Below, piece by piece: positions 1 through 7,868 of a DNA stretch of 35,379 nt. A program made the translations under genes and the position numbers. Where the stretch lies: the NCBI GenBank assembly GCA_026984045.1, contig JALSSV010000088.1, positions 1 through 35,379 of the forward strand. Reading direction: 5' to 3'. Each line of letters begins with the position of its first letter. The first letter of the stretch is position 1. The DNA is from Chromatiales bacterium. Its GTDB lineage: Bacteria; Pseudomonadota; Gammaproteobacteria; UBA6429; Thiohalophilaceae. The notes below the pieces were generated by a model. That model worked only from the letters and a program-made list of their open reading frames with translations, searched no databases and had not been told where the DNA came from.

Positions 1-306
1 CTGTCGGATCTGGCGGCAGAAGAAGGCCACGCAACCTTCGCTGAGCACCTGAACCGTGAACACGGGCGGATCGGCGGCGATCAGCCGGCTCTCGGTAATG
101 GTCGGGCTCAGATGGTGGAGATGGGCATAGTCGGTCAAGCGTTCGCGGATCCGGGCAGCCGGCGCGGCCAGATGGGCTTCCAGGTGGACGAGGTAACGAT
201 CGCCCTCGGTCCAGACCCGCTGTTCAAGAATTTCTCCTGCGCCAAGGGGGGCGAGGGTGGGCAGCCACAGGAGCAGTCCGGTCACCGGGTGCATGGAGGA
301 AATCAT
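1..306 (-). CDS. START/SRPBCC-like protein, C-terminus beyond the window
   Basis: The gene reads leftward from ATG at 306 and stays open for 102 codons to the window edge, so only its N-terminal part is seen. Its ATG overlaps the TGA of the AsmA-family gene in an ATGA arrangement, which suggests translational coupling. Residues 7-24 are hydrophobic (signal peptide or anchor). The following segment, with YLVHLEAHLAAPAARIRE, a DYAHLHHLSP stretch and CVAFFCRQIR, resembles the first half of the START/polyketide-cyclase (SRPBCC) fold, whose members bind hydrophobic ligands in a helix-grip cavity. The family assignment comes from pattern recognition on a partial protein. The ligand is unknown. An envelope location is inferred from the hydrophobic N-terminus and the AsmA neighbour. 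Confidence 0.6.
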   Translation of the reverse strand, partial: MISSMHPVTGLLLWLPTLAPLGAGEILEQRVWTEGDRYLVHLEAHLAAPAARIRERLTDYAHLHHLSPTITESRLIAADPPVFTVQVLSEGCVAFFCRQIRQ

Positions 307-2435
307 GGCAGTTTCAGCCCCTTGAACAGTTCCCGGGCCTTCTTTTCGAGTTCCTGGCGGGCGCGATTCTTCATTTCCCGTTCGCGTTTTTTCAGTTCCC
401 GGCGGGCCAGTTCCTTCAACACGGCCTTGAAGTCGGGGCGGATGGCCGGATCGCCGAACGGACCGGTGATGTGCACGGGCAGGGCCGGCTTGTCGAGTTT
501 TTCGTAGGGCGTCCCCGCCTGGCCTTCGACTTCGGAGGTGAACTTGACCCACAAGGTGTAATCCACGGTTTCTCCCACCAGGTCGGCCTGGCCCTTGCCC
601 ACCGCACGGGCGTGGGGGAAGTCGGCGCGCAGATCGTCGTTGCGGGCCAGGCCGTTGCGGATCGTGGCCGTTCCCCGGATCCGCGAGAAACCGGTTTGCG
701 ACGGACCCGTGGCGGCGGGAAGGGGTTGGCCCTTCAGCCGTGCGTGCAGCTCCCGTTCGATGCGGGGCAGATCGAAACCGGTGATCACCCCGTCGCGAAA
801 ATCGAAATGGGCCTTGCCGTTCAGCGTGCGGCGGAAGCGGACAGGGTCGAGAGCGTCGGCCGAGAGGGTGGCCGCCAGATTGGCCGTGCCCTGTAGCTTG
901 TCCTTGCCGAGCAGGTCCCGCAGCAGGGGACCGATCTGTACCTGTTCCAGGTGTTCATCGAGCTGGATGTGGGGATCGGGTCCGGTCACGTCCAGGCGGA
1001 TGTCTCCGGCGTAGGTTCCCTGGTAGAGACGGGCCGACAGGGGCGCGAGGCGGATCCGGCCCGCTCGGGCGCGCAGGGGAACCCGGATGGCCTGCGAGTG
1101 AAGGTTCATCGCCTTGAGTCGGTCGACTCGCAGCCGACCTTCCACATCGAGCCGGCGCAGCGCAGCCAGCGGCAGGCCGTGTCCGCCGCCCGCGCGGGCC
1201 GCGTCGGGGCTTGCCGGCGGGGACGAGCGCACAGTTGCAGGGTGCCTTTCCGGCGGCGGGAGATAGCGGTCGGCATCGATCTCGTCCAGCCGCAGATCGT
1301 AGCGGATGGCCACAGGGGCAAGACGGGGAAGCCGCAGGCTTCCCCGCAGCGTGCTGTCGTCGATCGTCAGTCGCAGGGGATCGATGGCCAGCCGTTGGCG
1401 GGTACCCGTGATCCCGGCATCGAGGGCGAGCGAATGGAGGGTGGAGTCATCCGCCATGGGAGGCAGGGTGATATTGAGATGGGAAAGATATTGGCGCAGA
1501 TCGAATGCGGGCACGACCAGTTTGGCCCGCCAGGCCGGATCGGTTCGCAGGCCGGTCACGGTGAGGTTTGTGAGTGCAAGATCGAAACCGGCGTCCTGCC
1601 ACTGCAGGCGGGGGCTGTCGAGGCGGTTCGTGGCCAGGTCGATCTTCACATCGGGGGAAGTGAGCTGGCCGTGCACGCGGGCGCCGGACAGGGCCTTGCC
1701 CTGCAGATCCGGTTCGACGGCAAGGGCCGTGATGTGCAGAACCGGTCCCTCGGGAACGAAGGTGATTCGGCTCTTCAGCGAGACCCTGCCCCAGATTGCC
1801 GGCGTGTGGCTGGCGAGTGCGATGCGGGCCTCGAGCGGGAAGGGTTGTCCGGGGCGGATTTGGCCCACGTCCAGATCCAGAGGGCCGAGATGGAAGGCCG
1901 TGCCTTCGCGGGCATCCGCCCAGTCGATGACCGCATCCCGAACGCGGATGCCGGCAAGCGCCAGCACGGGCAGGGTGGCGCGACGTGCCGGACCGGTTGC
2001 CGGTGCCGATTTGCGCTTGCCGGCGGAGGAAGGCCGAACCAGGTCTTGCCAATTGCCGAGCCCTTGCCGGTTGCGGGCCAGACGCAGGCGCAGTTCTTCG
2101 AGCATGACGGTGTCCACGCGCAGCTCGCCACGCAGCAGTGGCAGCACCTGCACCTCGACCGCCAGCCGCCCCACCTGGAGCATGGGGCGTTCGCCGAAGC
2201 CCGGCGCATTGCTCAGAGACACGTCCGTGGCCTCCACGCCCAGCGCGGGAAAGAACATCAGACGCAGATCACCGCCGAAGGACAGCGTACGCCCGGTGCG
2301 TTCCCGGATCTGCTCGATGAGTTGCTGCTGCCAGAGGCCGGTGTCCACCAGGGCCCACAGTGTCACACCGAGCCCCAAGGCCAGCAGCAGAAACCCCAGA
2401 AGAACCCGGGAAATCACCTTGTGAGCACGCGCCAT
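303..2435 (-). CDS. AsmA family protein
   Basis: This 710-residue protein has one N-terminal membrane helix (about residues 9-30) followed by a long beta-rich periplasmic region, the layout of AsmA-like proteins. The N-terminal part carries typical AsmA features: GRTLSFGGDLRLMFFPALGV, then VSLSNAPGF, then alternating layer-like repeats. The C-terminal half has the AsmA_2-type LNGKAHFDFRDGVITGFDL segment (about residues 540-560) and a PVHITGPFGDPAIRPDF segment, ending in a Lys/Arg/Glu-rich tail. The family belongs to the bridge-like proteins proposed to carry phospholipids across the envelope and affect outer-membrane assembly. The start is supported by GGAGG seven bases before the ATG. It overlaps the next gene by four bases. 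The family call is firm; the substrate is not known. Confidence 0.9.
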   Translation of the reverse strand: MARAHKVISRVLLGFLLLALGLGVTLWALVDTGLWQQQLIEQIRERTGRTLSFGGDLRLMFFPALGVEATDVSLSNAPGFGERPMLQVGRLAVEVQVLPLLRGELRVDTVMLEELRLRLARNRQGLGNWQDLVRPSSAGKRKSAPATGPARRATLPVLALAGIRVRDAVIDWADAREGTAFHLGPLDLDVGQIRPGQPFPLEARIALASHTPAIWGRVSLKSRITFVPEGPVLHITALAVEPDLQGKALSGARVHGQLTSPDVKIDLATNRLDSPRLQWQDAGFDLALTNLTVTGLRTDPAWRAKLVVPAFDLRQYLSHLNITLPPMADDSTLHSLALDAGITGTRQRLAIDPLRLTIDDSTLRGSLRLPRLAPVAIRYDLRLDEIDADRYLPPPERHPATVRSSPPASPDAARAGGGHGLPLAALRRLDVEGRLRVDRLKAMNLHSQAIRVPLRARAGRIRLAPLSARLYQGTYAGDIRLDVTGPDPHIQLDEHLEQVQIGPLLRDLLGKDKLQGTANLAATLSADALDPVRFRRTLNGKAHFDFRDGVITGFDLPRIERELHARLKGQPLPAATGPSQTGFSRIRGTATIRNGLARNDDLRADFPHARAVGKGQADLVGETVDYTLWVKFTSEVEGQAGTPYEKLDKPALPVHITGPFGDPAIRPDFKAVLKELARRELKKREREMKNRARQELEKKARELFKGLKLP

Positions 2436-2571
2436 GTCACTGCCTCCGGTGGTCAGGAGTGTTCATGGAACCGGAACCGGCGACAGGATGCAAGGGGGGA
2501 TGAACGAAAGAGACGGGGGGAATGGCGAGGTGCGTTCTCGCCACTCGCCCTCGTCATTCGGGACGGGAAAT

Positions 2572-2645
2572 TGGAGCGGGTGATGGGAATCGAACCCACG
2601 TCATCAGCTTGGGAAGCTGAGGTTCTACCATTGAACTACACCCGC
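2572..2645 (-). tRNA. tRNA-Gly (anticodon CCC)
   Basis: On the minus strand a 74-nt cloverleaf can be drawn. The acceptor arm GCGGGTG pairs with CACCCGC, followed by T and an encoded CCA (2574-2572). The D arm contains TTCAATGGTAGAA. The anticodon stem is TCAGC/GCTGA around loop TTCCCAA, which gives anticodon CCC. The T arm contains GGTTCGATTCC. The sequence closely resembles enterobacterial tRNA-Gly(CCC), which reads GGG codons. The 5' end lies 11 bases from a 30-bp inverted repeat (2656-2800), so its promoter must lie in or beyond that repeat unless it is co-transcribed with the acyl-CoA ligase gene. Confidence 0.96.
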
Positions 2646-2655
2646 GGGTGTGGTG

Positions 2656-2800
2656 GCTGGTGGCGGGTAGCGGGTGGCTGGGAAAGACGTGCTTTTTGAA
2701 CACCTGCCGCGCAGAACACATGGGTTGTTCAATCGTGCCCGGACAATCTGTTTGGCGTCGTGAACCTGCTTTTCCCAGCCACTCGCTACCCGCCACCAGC
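2656..2800. repeat. Inverted-repeat element between tRNA-Gly and the acyl-CoA ligase
   Basis: Two 30-base arms, 2656-2685 and 2771-2800, are reverse complements with one mismatch and flank 85 bases without a credible reading frame. The arm core GGCGGGTAGCGGGTGGCTG recurs in variant form near 12151-12170 and 27607-27711, so this is one copy of a dispersed family. The element could form a long hairpin in RNA or a cruciform in DNA. Its function is not known. Confidence 0.75.
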
Positions 2801-2806
2801 AACCCG

Positions 2807-4615
2807 TTAATTATACATACTCTCGATCAGATCCCCATACGCCTCGATCACCTTCGGCCGCTTGATCTTCAGCGTGGGCGTAAGCAGGCCGTTGTCGATG
2901 GTCCAGGGCTGGAGCAGGGGGGTGACGCGGCGCACGCGGGCGTAGCCGGGGAAGTCGTGCAGGGCTTCGCCCAGCCGTTTGAGCAGGGTGGCGTGAAGGT
3001 GGCGGTCCTGCAGGCTTTCCTCGGCGAAGGGATCCAGACCGTGTTCGGTGGCCAGCGGAAACCATTCCTCACCGTTGAGGACCACCAGGGCGCTGAGGTA
3101 GGGCCGGCCCTCGCCGATGATCAGGGCCTGCTCGAACAGGGGATCGAGCGTGATGGCCATCTCCATGTCGCCGGGCGGCACCTTCTCGCCGTTGGAAAGG
3201 ACCACGATGTCCTTGATCCGGCCGGTGATGTGCACGAAGCCCTCGGCGTCGATGTTGGCCTTGTCGCCGGTGTGCAGCCAGCCGTCGTGGTCGATCATCT
3301 CGGCGGTGGCACGGTGGTTGTTCCAGTAGCCGAGCATCACGCTGGGGCCTCGCGCCAGCAGCTCCCCGTGTTCGTCCACGCGCAGTTCGATGCCCGGCAG
3401 GGGCAGGCCCACGGACTTCGGCAGGTTGCGCTCCAGGCGGTTGGCGGTGAGTACCGGGCTGGTCTCGGTCATGCCGTAGCCCTGGATCACCGGGATCCCC
3501 AGGCCAATGAAGATCTTCGCCACCGCCGGCGGCAGGGCGGCGCCCCCGCTCACGGCGTAGCGCAGGCGCCCTCCAAGGCGGGCTTGCACCCGGCCTGCCA
3601 CCAGTTTCTCCAGCAGGGGCCACAGCAGCAGGGCGGGGCCGGGGCGGGCCCGGCCCTGCCGCACCTCGAAGCGTCGCCAGCCCACGTTCACCGCCAGGTT
3701 GAACAGGCCCCGGCGCAGGGCCGAGTCCTTGCGCATCTGGCTGTGCAGCTTGTCGTAGATTCGCTCGAAGATCCGTGGCACCGAGATGAGGCCCGTGGGC
3801 TTGAGCTGCTGGAGATCCTCGGCCAGTTGCTGGATGGAGCGCACGTAACTCACGCTGGCGCCGCTCATCATGGGCACGTAATAACCACAGGTGCGCTCGA
3901 AGGTGTGGGAGATGGGCAGGAAGGAGAGCAGTTCGTCGTTTGCGTCGACGCCCAGCGCCCGGATCGCGGCCTCGGCGTTGGAGAGAATGTTGCGGTGACT
4001 GAGCATCACGCCCTTGGGCCGGCCGGTGGTGCCCGAGGTATAGACGATGGTGGCCAGGGCATTGGGATCGCCGCCCCGTTCGTGCAGCAGCTCCGGCTTC
4101 TCCGGCAGCCAGTCCTCCACGCGCACCGCCGCCTCGTCGTTGGTCAGCCGTTCGGGGTGTTTCGCCTCCGCCACCACGTAGCGCTGCACGCTGGTCAATT
4201 CGTCACGGTGGGGCCCCAGGGCCGCGAGCTGCCGATCGGTCTGCACGAACAGCAGCCGGCAGCCGGAATCGTCGAGGATGTAGGCCACGTTGTCGGGCCG
4301 GTCGTCGGTGTACAGGGGCACCACCACCAACCCCAGCCCCAGGGCGGCCTGTTCGAAGGCCACCCATTCCGGGCCGTTGGCGTGGAGGATGGCGACCCGG
4401 TCACCAGGCTCCAGGCCCTCGGCGGTCATGGCCTGCTGCCAGCGGCTGACGCGCACGCCCATGTCGCCCCAGGAAAGGGTTTCCCATGCCTTGCGATCAC
4501 GGCGGTAATGGCGGTAGGCGGTGCGCTCGGGGCTCTGGCGAACCCGTTCGCGGAACAGGCCGTCGAGGGTGCCGGCCACGTTGGCCGGAATGAAGTGGGG
4601 ATTGTCCTTGGGCAT
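2807..4615 (-). CDS. Long-chain acyl-CoA synthetase (AMP-forming)
   Basis: The 602-residue protein belongs to the ANL adenylate-forming superfamily, in the FadD15-like group of long-chain fatty acid-CoA ligases. It should activate a fatty acid with ATP to acyl-AMP and then form acyl-CoA. The P-loop YTSGTTGRPKG lies at about 192-202, the GYGMTETSP motif at 379-387, DGWLHTGD at 444-451 (its Asp binds the ribose), and the hinge GRIKD at 465-469, followed by LSNGEKVPP. The length matches the roughly 600-residue FadD15 type rather than the shorter E. coli FadD. No membrane helix is obvious, so it is probably cytosolic or peripheral. It stands alone, divergent from thiS. Substrate chain length cannot be read from sequence. 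Confidence 0.9.
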   Translation of the reverse strand: MPKDNPHFIPANVAGTLDGLFRERVRQSPERTAYRHYRRDRKAWETLSWGDMGVRVSRWQQAMTAEGLEPGDRVAILHANGPEWVAFEQAALGLGLVVVPLYTDDRPDNVAYILDDSGCRLLFVQTDRQLAALGPHRDELTSVQRYVVAEAKHPERLTNDEAAVRVEDWLPEKPELLHERGGDPNALATIVYTSGTTGRPKGVMLSHRNILSNAEAAIRALGVDANDELLSFLPISHTFERTCGYYVPMMSGASVSYVRSIQQLAEDLQQLKPTGLISVPRIFERIYDKLHSQMRKDSALRRGLFNLAVNVGWRRFEVRQGRARPGPALLLWPLLEKLVAGRVQARLGGRLRYAVSGGAALPPAVAKIFIGLGIPVIQGYGMTETSPVLTANRLERNLPKSVGLPLPGIELRVDEHGELLARGPSVMLGYWNNHRATAEMIDHDGWLHTGDKANIDAEGFVHITGRIKDIVVLSNGEKVPPGDMEMAITLDPLFEQALIIGEGRPYLSALVVLNGEEWFPLATEHGLDPFAEESLQDRHLHATLLKRLGEALHDFPGYARVRRVTPLLQPWTIDNGLLTPTLKIKRPKVIEAYGDLIESMYN

Positions 4616-4693
4616 GGGATTCGTCTTCCGGATGACGGACTGCCGATGTTACCCAGAAACCGCCCCGGCGTGCCAGCGGGCGGCGGCGCGGGA

Positions 4694-4723
4694 TTGACGC
4701 CGGAAGGCCCTTCTGGCTAGGCT
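4694..4723 (+). promoter_or_regulatory. Candidate promoter of thiS
   Basis: TTGACG (4694-4699) and TAGGCT (4718-4723) are separated by 18 bases. The -35 is strong and the -10 weak. A transcript started seven bases after the -10 would begin at the ATG at 4730, so the message could be leaderless. No clear Shine-Dalgarno sequence precedes either candidate ATG, which fits that reading. Confidence 0.4.
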
Positions 4724-4729
4724 ATGGCC

Positions 4730-4930
4730 ATGAAGATCACCGTCAATGGCGAGGTCCAGGAAGTCCCGGATGGCATCACGGCCGCCGATCTGGTCCAGAA
4801 TCTCGGCCTCATCGGCCAGCGCATCGCCATGGAAGTGAACCGGGAAATCCTGCCCCGTTCCCGGCATGCCGATCACGTCCTGCAGGCCGGCGACACGGTG
4901 GAAATCGTGCGCGCCGTCGGCGGCGGCTGA
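4730..4930 (+). CDS. thiS: Sulfur carrier protein ThiS
   Basis: This 66-residue beta-grasp protein begins MKITVNGE and ends AVGGG, with the C-terminal Gly-Gly required of ThiS. In the known pathway ThiF adenylates this terminus, sulfur is loaded as a thiocarboxylate, and ThiG uses it to build the thiazole of thiamine. ADLVQNLGL and LQAGDTVEIVRAVGGG match the family core. An alternative ATG lies two codons upstream at 4724; 4730 gives the usual family length and a typical N-terminus. thiG follows 75 bases downstream on the same strand, the standard thiS-thiG pair. No TPP riboswitch was recognised upstream. thiF and thiO/thiH are not in this window. Confidence 0.93.
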   Translation: MKITVNGEVQEVPDGITAADLVQNLGLIGQRIAMEVNREILPRSRHADHVLQAGDTVEIVRAVGGG

Positions 4931-4938
4931 TTCCGGGT

Positions 4939-4944
4939 TATAAT
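4939..4944 (+). promoter_or_regulatory. Candidate -10 box upstream of thiG
   Basis: A perfect TATAAT lies in the 75-base gap between thiS and thiG, shortly after the thiS stop. No good -35 is visible 16-18 bases upstream, inside the end of thiS. It may be an internal or activator-dependent promoter, or chance. Confidence 0.3.
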
Positions 4945-5005
4945 TCTCCCTTTCCACGCCGTCTCACCGGGCCCTGCGCCCGTCATCCCGATTTCAGGAA
5001 CCGTC

Positions 5006-5797
5006 ATGAGCACCGAACAAGACACCCCTCTGGTCGTCGCCGGCCGGGAATACCGTTCCCGCCTGCTGGTGGGCACCGGCAAGTACAAGGATCTGGACGA
5101 GACCAGCGCGGCCATCGAGGCCAGCGGCGCCGAGATCATCACCGTGGCCGTGCGCCGCACCAACATCGGCCAGAACCCCGGCGAGCCCAACCTGCTCGAC
5201 GTGCTGCCGCCGGATCGCTACACCCTGCTGCCCAACACCGCCGGCTGTTACACGGTGGAAGACGCGGTGCGCACCTGCCGCCTGGCCCGCGAACTGCTCG
5301 ATGGCCACGATCTGGTGAAGCTGGAAGTGCTGGGCGACGAGAAGACCCTGTTCCCCGACATCACCGCCACCCTCGAAGCCGCCGAAATCCTGATCCGGGA
5401 CGGCTTCCAGGTCATGGTCTATACCAACGACGATCCCATCATCGCCAAGCGCCTGGAAGAGATGGGCTGCGTGGCCGTGATGCCCCTGGCCGCGCCCATC
5501 GGTTCGGGCCTGGGGATCCGCAATCCCTACAACATCCGCACCATCGTCGAAAACGCCGACGTGCCGATCCTGGTGGATGCCGGCGTCGGCACCGCCTCCG
5601 ATGCCGCCATCGCCATGGAGCTGGGTTGCGACGGCGTGCTCATGAACACCGCCATCGCCGCGGCGCAAAACCCCGTGCTCATGGCCTCGGCCATGAAGAA
5701 GGCCATCGAAGCCGGCCGCGAAGCCTACCTGGCCGGTCGCATGCCACGCAAACGCTACGCCAGCGCCTCCTCGCCGCTGGACGGGACGTTCTTCTGA
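5006..5797 (+). CDS. thiG: Thiazole synthase ThiG
   Basis: The 263-residue TIM-barrel enzyme condenses 1-deoxy-D-xylulose 5-phosphate, the sulfur from ThiS thiocarboxylate and dehydroglycine into the thiazole phosphate moiety of thiamine. The Schiff-base lysine lies in LVKLEVLGD (K105). [11 protein letters not shown] near the N-terminus, the [14 protein letters not shown] loop, the [12 protein letters not shown] phosphate-binding loop and the [11 protein letters not shown] and LMNTAIA segments are all typical. The length agrees with the family. Translation is supported by a short GGA six bases before the ATG. It is paired with thiS. The protein should be cytosolic. Confidence 0.96.
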   Translation: MSTEQDTPLVVAGREYRSRLLVGTGKYKDLDETSAAIEASGAEIITVAVRRTNIGQNPGEPNLLDVLPPDRYTLLPNTAGCYTVEDAVRTCRLARELLDGHDLVKLEVLGDEKTLFPDITATLEAAEILIRDGFQVMVYTNDDPIIAKRLEEMGCVAVMPLAAPIGSGLGIRNPYNIRTIVENADVPILVDAGVGTASDAAIAMELGCDGVLMNTAIAAAQNPVLMASAMKKAIEAGREAYLAGRMPRKRYASASSPLDGTFF

Positions 5798-5815
5798 GGA
5801 CGGGATACTGCGAAT

Positions 5816-5950
5816 AACACGGAGGGCACGGAGGACACGGAGAATATTCTGTTTTGGCGAGGCATCGGCATTGCTTCAGTTCGTCATGCCATGCCGTCAT
5901 GAAAACCATTCGGCTCTGTGCCCTCCGTGTCTCCGTGATCTCCGTGTTCT
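5816..5950. repeat. CACGGAG-unit inverted repeat
   Basis: The gap between thiG and trmB carries AACACGGAG-type units: three CACGGAG units on the left (5816-5842) and four in reverse complement on the right (5914-5950). The two arms are imperfect inverted repeats around about 70 bases. A very similar CACGGAG repeat is widespread between genes in environmental bacteria. The right arm ends 17 bases before the trmB ATG, so it forms most of the trmB leader. Confidence 0.7.
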
Positions 5951-5967
5951 TTCCACCGAGCGCGACT

Positions 5968-6657
5968 ATGCCACATCAGGAAAAGCATCGCCGTATCCGC
6001 AGCTTTGTCCGCCGTGAGGGCCGGTTGACCAAGGCGCAGCAGCGGGCGCTGGAGGCGTATTTCCCGCGTTACGGTTTCACCCTGGACGAGGGGGCGCTGG
6101 AGCCGGCGGATCTGTTCGGGCGCGAGGCGCCGGTGACGCTGGAGATCGGCTTTGGCAATGGTGATGCGTTGCTGGCCATGGCTGAGGCCGCGCCGGAGAA
6201 CAATTTTCTCGGCATCGAGGTACACCGCCCGGGGGTGGGACATCTGCTGCAGGAGGTGGCGCGGCGATCCCTGGAGAATATCCGCGTCAGCCGGGACGAT
6301 GCGGTGGAGGTGCTGGAGCGGCAGATACCGGACGCCAGCCTGGATCGGGTGTGTCTGTTCTTTCCCGATCCCTGGCCCAAGAAACGCCATCACAAGCGGC
6401 GCATCGTGCAGCCGGATTTCGTGCAGCTCGTGCGGCGCAAGCTGAAGGCGGGCGGCGAGTTCCATCTGGCCACCGACTGGGAGGACTATGCCTGGCACAT
6501 GCGCCAGGTGCTGGACGCCGCCGAAGGCTTCGAGAACGTGGCCGGCCCTGCCGGTTTCGTGCCTCGGCCTTCTGCCCGGCCGCGCACCCGTTTCGAGGCC
6601 CGCGGCGAGCGGCTTGGCCACGGGGTGTGGGATCTGCTCTATCGTCGCCGCGCCTGA
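5968..6657 (+). CDS. trmB: tRNA (guanine-N7)-methyltransferase TrmB
   Basis: This 229-residue S-adenosylmethionine enzyme makes 7-methylguanosine at position 46 of tRNA. The SAM-binding motif [12 protein letters not shown] lies at about 58-69, [10 protein letters not shown] at about 82-91 holds the acidic ribose-contact residue, and the diagnostic [15 protein letters not shown] is at 131-145. The C-terminal [17 protein letters not shown] is also typical. The frame is open upstream to 5854, but that extension would be translated from the CACGGAG repeat, so the ATG at 5968 ([16 protein letters not shown]) is preferred and gives the usual length. The Shine-Dalgarno sequence is weak. Confidence 0.94.
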   Translation: MPHQEKHRRIRSFVRREGRLTKAQQRALEAYFPRYGFTLDEGALEPADLFGREAPVTLEIGFGNGDALLAMAEAAPENNFLGIEVHRPGVGHLLQEVARRSLENIRVSRDDAVEVLERQIPDASLDRVCLFFPDPWPKKRHHKRRIVQPDFVQLVRRKLKAGGEFHLATDWEDYAWHMRQVLDAAEGFENVAGPAGFVPRPSARPRTRFEARGERLGHGVWDLLYRRRA

Positions 6658-6674
6658 TCCCGGCGCGGCGGGCG

Positions 6675-6683
6675 TGCTATATT
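6675..6683 (+). promoter_or_regulatory. Candidate extended -10 promoter for the DUF302 gene
   Basis: TGC followed directly by TATATT (6678-6683) forms an extended -10, just after the trmB stop and about 120 bases before the DUF302 gene. No -35 is recognisable, which extended -10 promoters can tolerate. Confidence 0.4.
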
Positions 6684-6801
6684 TGCCCGGGCCGGCAAAG
6701 CAGGATGGCCGGCGCAGGCCACAGGGAATCCGTGCTGTATCCTCCCTTCGCCATGCGCCCCCCGGCACCTCTGTTTCATTCAAACCCCAACGAGGCGCGT
6801 C

Positions 6802-7389
6802 ATGAAGATACTCTGGAATCTCTTTGCCCTGCTCGGCGTCGCCGCCGCGGCGCTGGTGATCTACTGTGCCGTGGCCCTGTATCCGGCCTGGCAGACCTGG
6901 CAACAGTTCGACCCGGAAGCCGGCCGGGTCTATCGCGAGCTGGCCGAAAATCTCATCGAGACCGGCAACGCCGCCGAGGCCACGGTGTGGAAGGTGAAGG
7001 TGGAGAAAGGCCTCACCGCCAAGGACGTGGAAGAAACCATGCGCTTCGTGGCCAACGAGCACAACATCAAGAACGTCGGCGAGCTGCCCCTCTACAAGCA
7101 GGTGGAGGCCATGAGCGGCAAGCCCTACCGTTTCGCCAAGATCTTCATGTTCTGCAACGCCCTCACCGCGGCGCGCATGATGGACTACAGCGACGCCTTT
7201 TCCGCCTACCTGCCCTGCCGCGTGTCGCTGATCGAGGACAAGACCGGCCAGTTGTGGATCTACTCGCTGAACATGGACATGATGATCTACGGCGGCAAGC
7301 CCCTGCCGCCGGACCTCAAGAAGGAAGCCATGGAAGTGAAGACCATCATCCTCGACATCATGAAACGCGGGGCCAGCGGCGAGTTCTGA
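6802..7389 (+). CDS. DUF302 domain protein, membrane-anchored
   Basis: The 195-residue protein has one N-terminal hydrophobic segment (about residues 4-27) and a soluble domain. The portion from about 95 to 180 (YRFAKIFMFCNALTAARMMD, FSAYLPCRVSLIED, GQLWIYSLNMDMMI) fits the DUF302 fold. DUF302 proteins are common in sulfur-oxidising and other chemolithotrophic bacteria, often exported; their molecular function is not established. Two cysteines (in MFCNAL and LPCRV) could be functional, but the family literature known to me does not settle that. It stands alone and converges on the lipoprotein gene 14 bases away. Confidence 0.75.
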   Translation: MKILWNLFALLGVAAAALVIYCAVALYPAWQTWQQFDPEAGRVYRELAENLIETGNAAEATVWKVKVEKGLTAKDVEETMRFVANEHNIKNVGELPLYKQVEAMSGKPYRFAKIFMFCNALTAARMMDYSDAFSAYLPCRVSLIEDKTGQLWIYSLNMDMMIYGGKPLPPDLKKEAMEVKTIILDIMKRGASGEF

Positions 7390-7403
7390 AGCCGCAATAC
7401 GAC

Positions 7404-7856
7404 CTATCCCCCGTCTTCCGCATAATCGAAATGCACCGGCGCGTCGCTGGCCGGCAGCCGGATCATGACGAAGGGGGTGGTGATCACCTGAGCCGCCAGG
7501 GTGCCGGACGCCGGCCGCCGGCGGCGGATCAGCACGTGCAGGCCGTCGTTCGCGCGGTGCACGTCCAGCACCCGCAGGCCGTGACCGGCGGTGGGGTGTT
7601 CGCCCATGAACACCGCCACCACCATCTCCCGGGAAAAGTCGACGGTCGGGCGCTCGCCGGGCGCGCCGCCGTGGCGCTTCCACAAACGTTGCCATTCCCC
7701 CGAATTACGCACCACCATGGCCGTGGCCTGCCGGATCCGGCTGTGTTCCCCCATGGCGAGGGTGGTGAAGGGGACGGGGACTTCCCGCGGCGGCGGCAGG
7801 GTACAGCCGGCAAGCCCGGTGGTGAGCACGAGCAGCACGAACAGCAGCCTCTTCAT
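7404..7856 (-). CDS. Lipoprotein with PrcB-like C-terminal domain
   Basis: The 150-residue protein begins with a lipoprotein signal peptide. The lipobox LAGC places the lipidated cysteine at residue 18, followed by a proline-rich linker. The rest matches the PrcB_C type of small domain: MVVRNSGEWQRLWKRH, then VDFSREMVVAVFMGEHPTAGHGLRVLDV, and near the end a TTPFVMIRLP strand. In spirochetes PrcB assists a surface protease, but in proteobacteria the role of such lipoproteins is unknown, so no protease link is claimed. It starts 12 bases after the Rof-like gene and probably shares its transcript with hemW. Confidence 0.7.
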   Translation of the reverse strand: MKRLLFVLLVLTTGLAGCTLPPPREVPVPFTTLAMGEHSRIRQATAMVVRNSGEWQRLWKRHGGAPGERPTVDFSREMVVAVFMGEHPTAGHGLRVLDVHRANDGLHVLIRRRRPASGTLAAQVITTPFVMIRLPASDAPVHFDYAEDGG

Positions 7857-7868
7857 CGGTTCCGTCTC

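Noticed and set aside
951-2699. A long plus-strand frame over AsmA
   Set aside because: It is the reverse complement of the AsmA-family gene and also crosses the tRNA gene, so it is a shadow.
2648-4720. A 690-codon plus-strand open frame
   Set aside because: It is antisense to the acyl-CoA synthetase, whose motifs are unambiguous, and its sequence is low-complexity His/Gly/Val-rich, typical of shadow translation.
4616-4729. TPP riboswitch before thiS
   Set aside because: The conserved CUGAGA and related core segments are not present, and the gap is too short.
5816-5950. CRISPR array in the CACGGAG repeat region
   Set aside because: The units are only about seven bases, adjacent, and partly inverted, without spacers of constant length. 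No cas genes are nearby.
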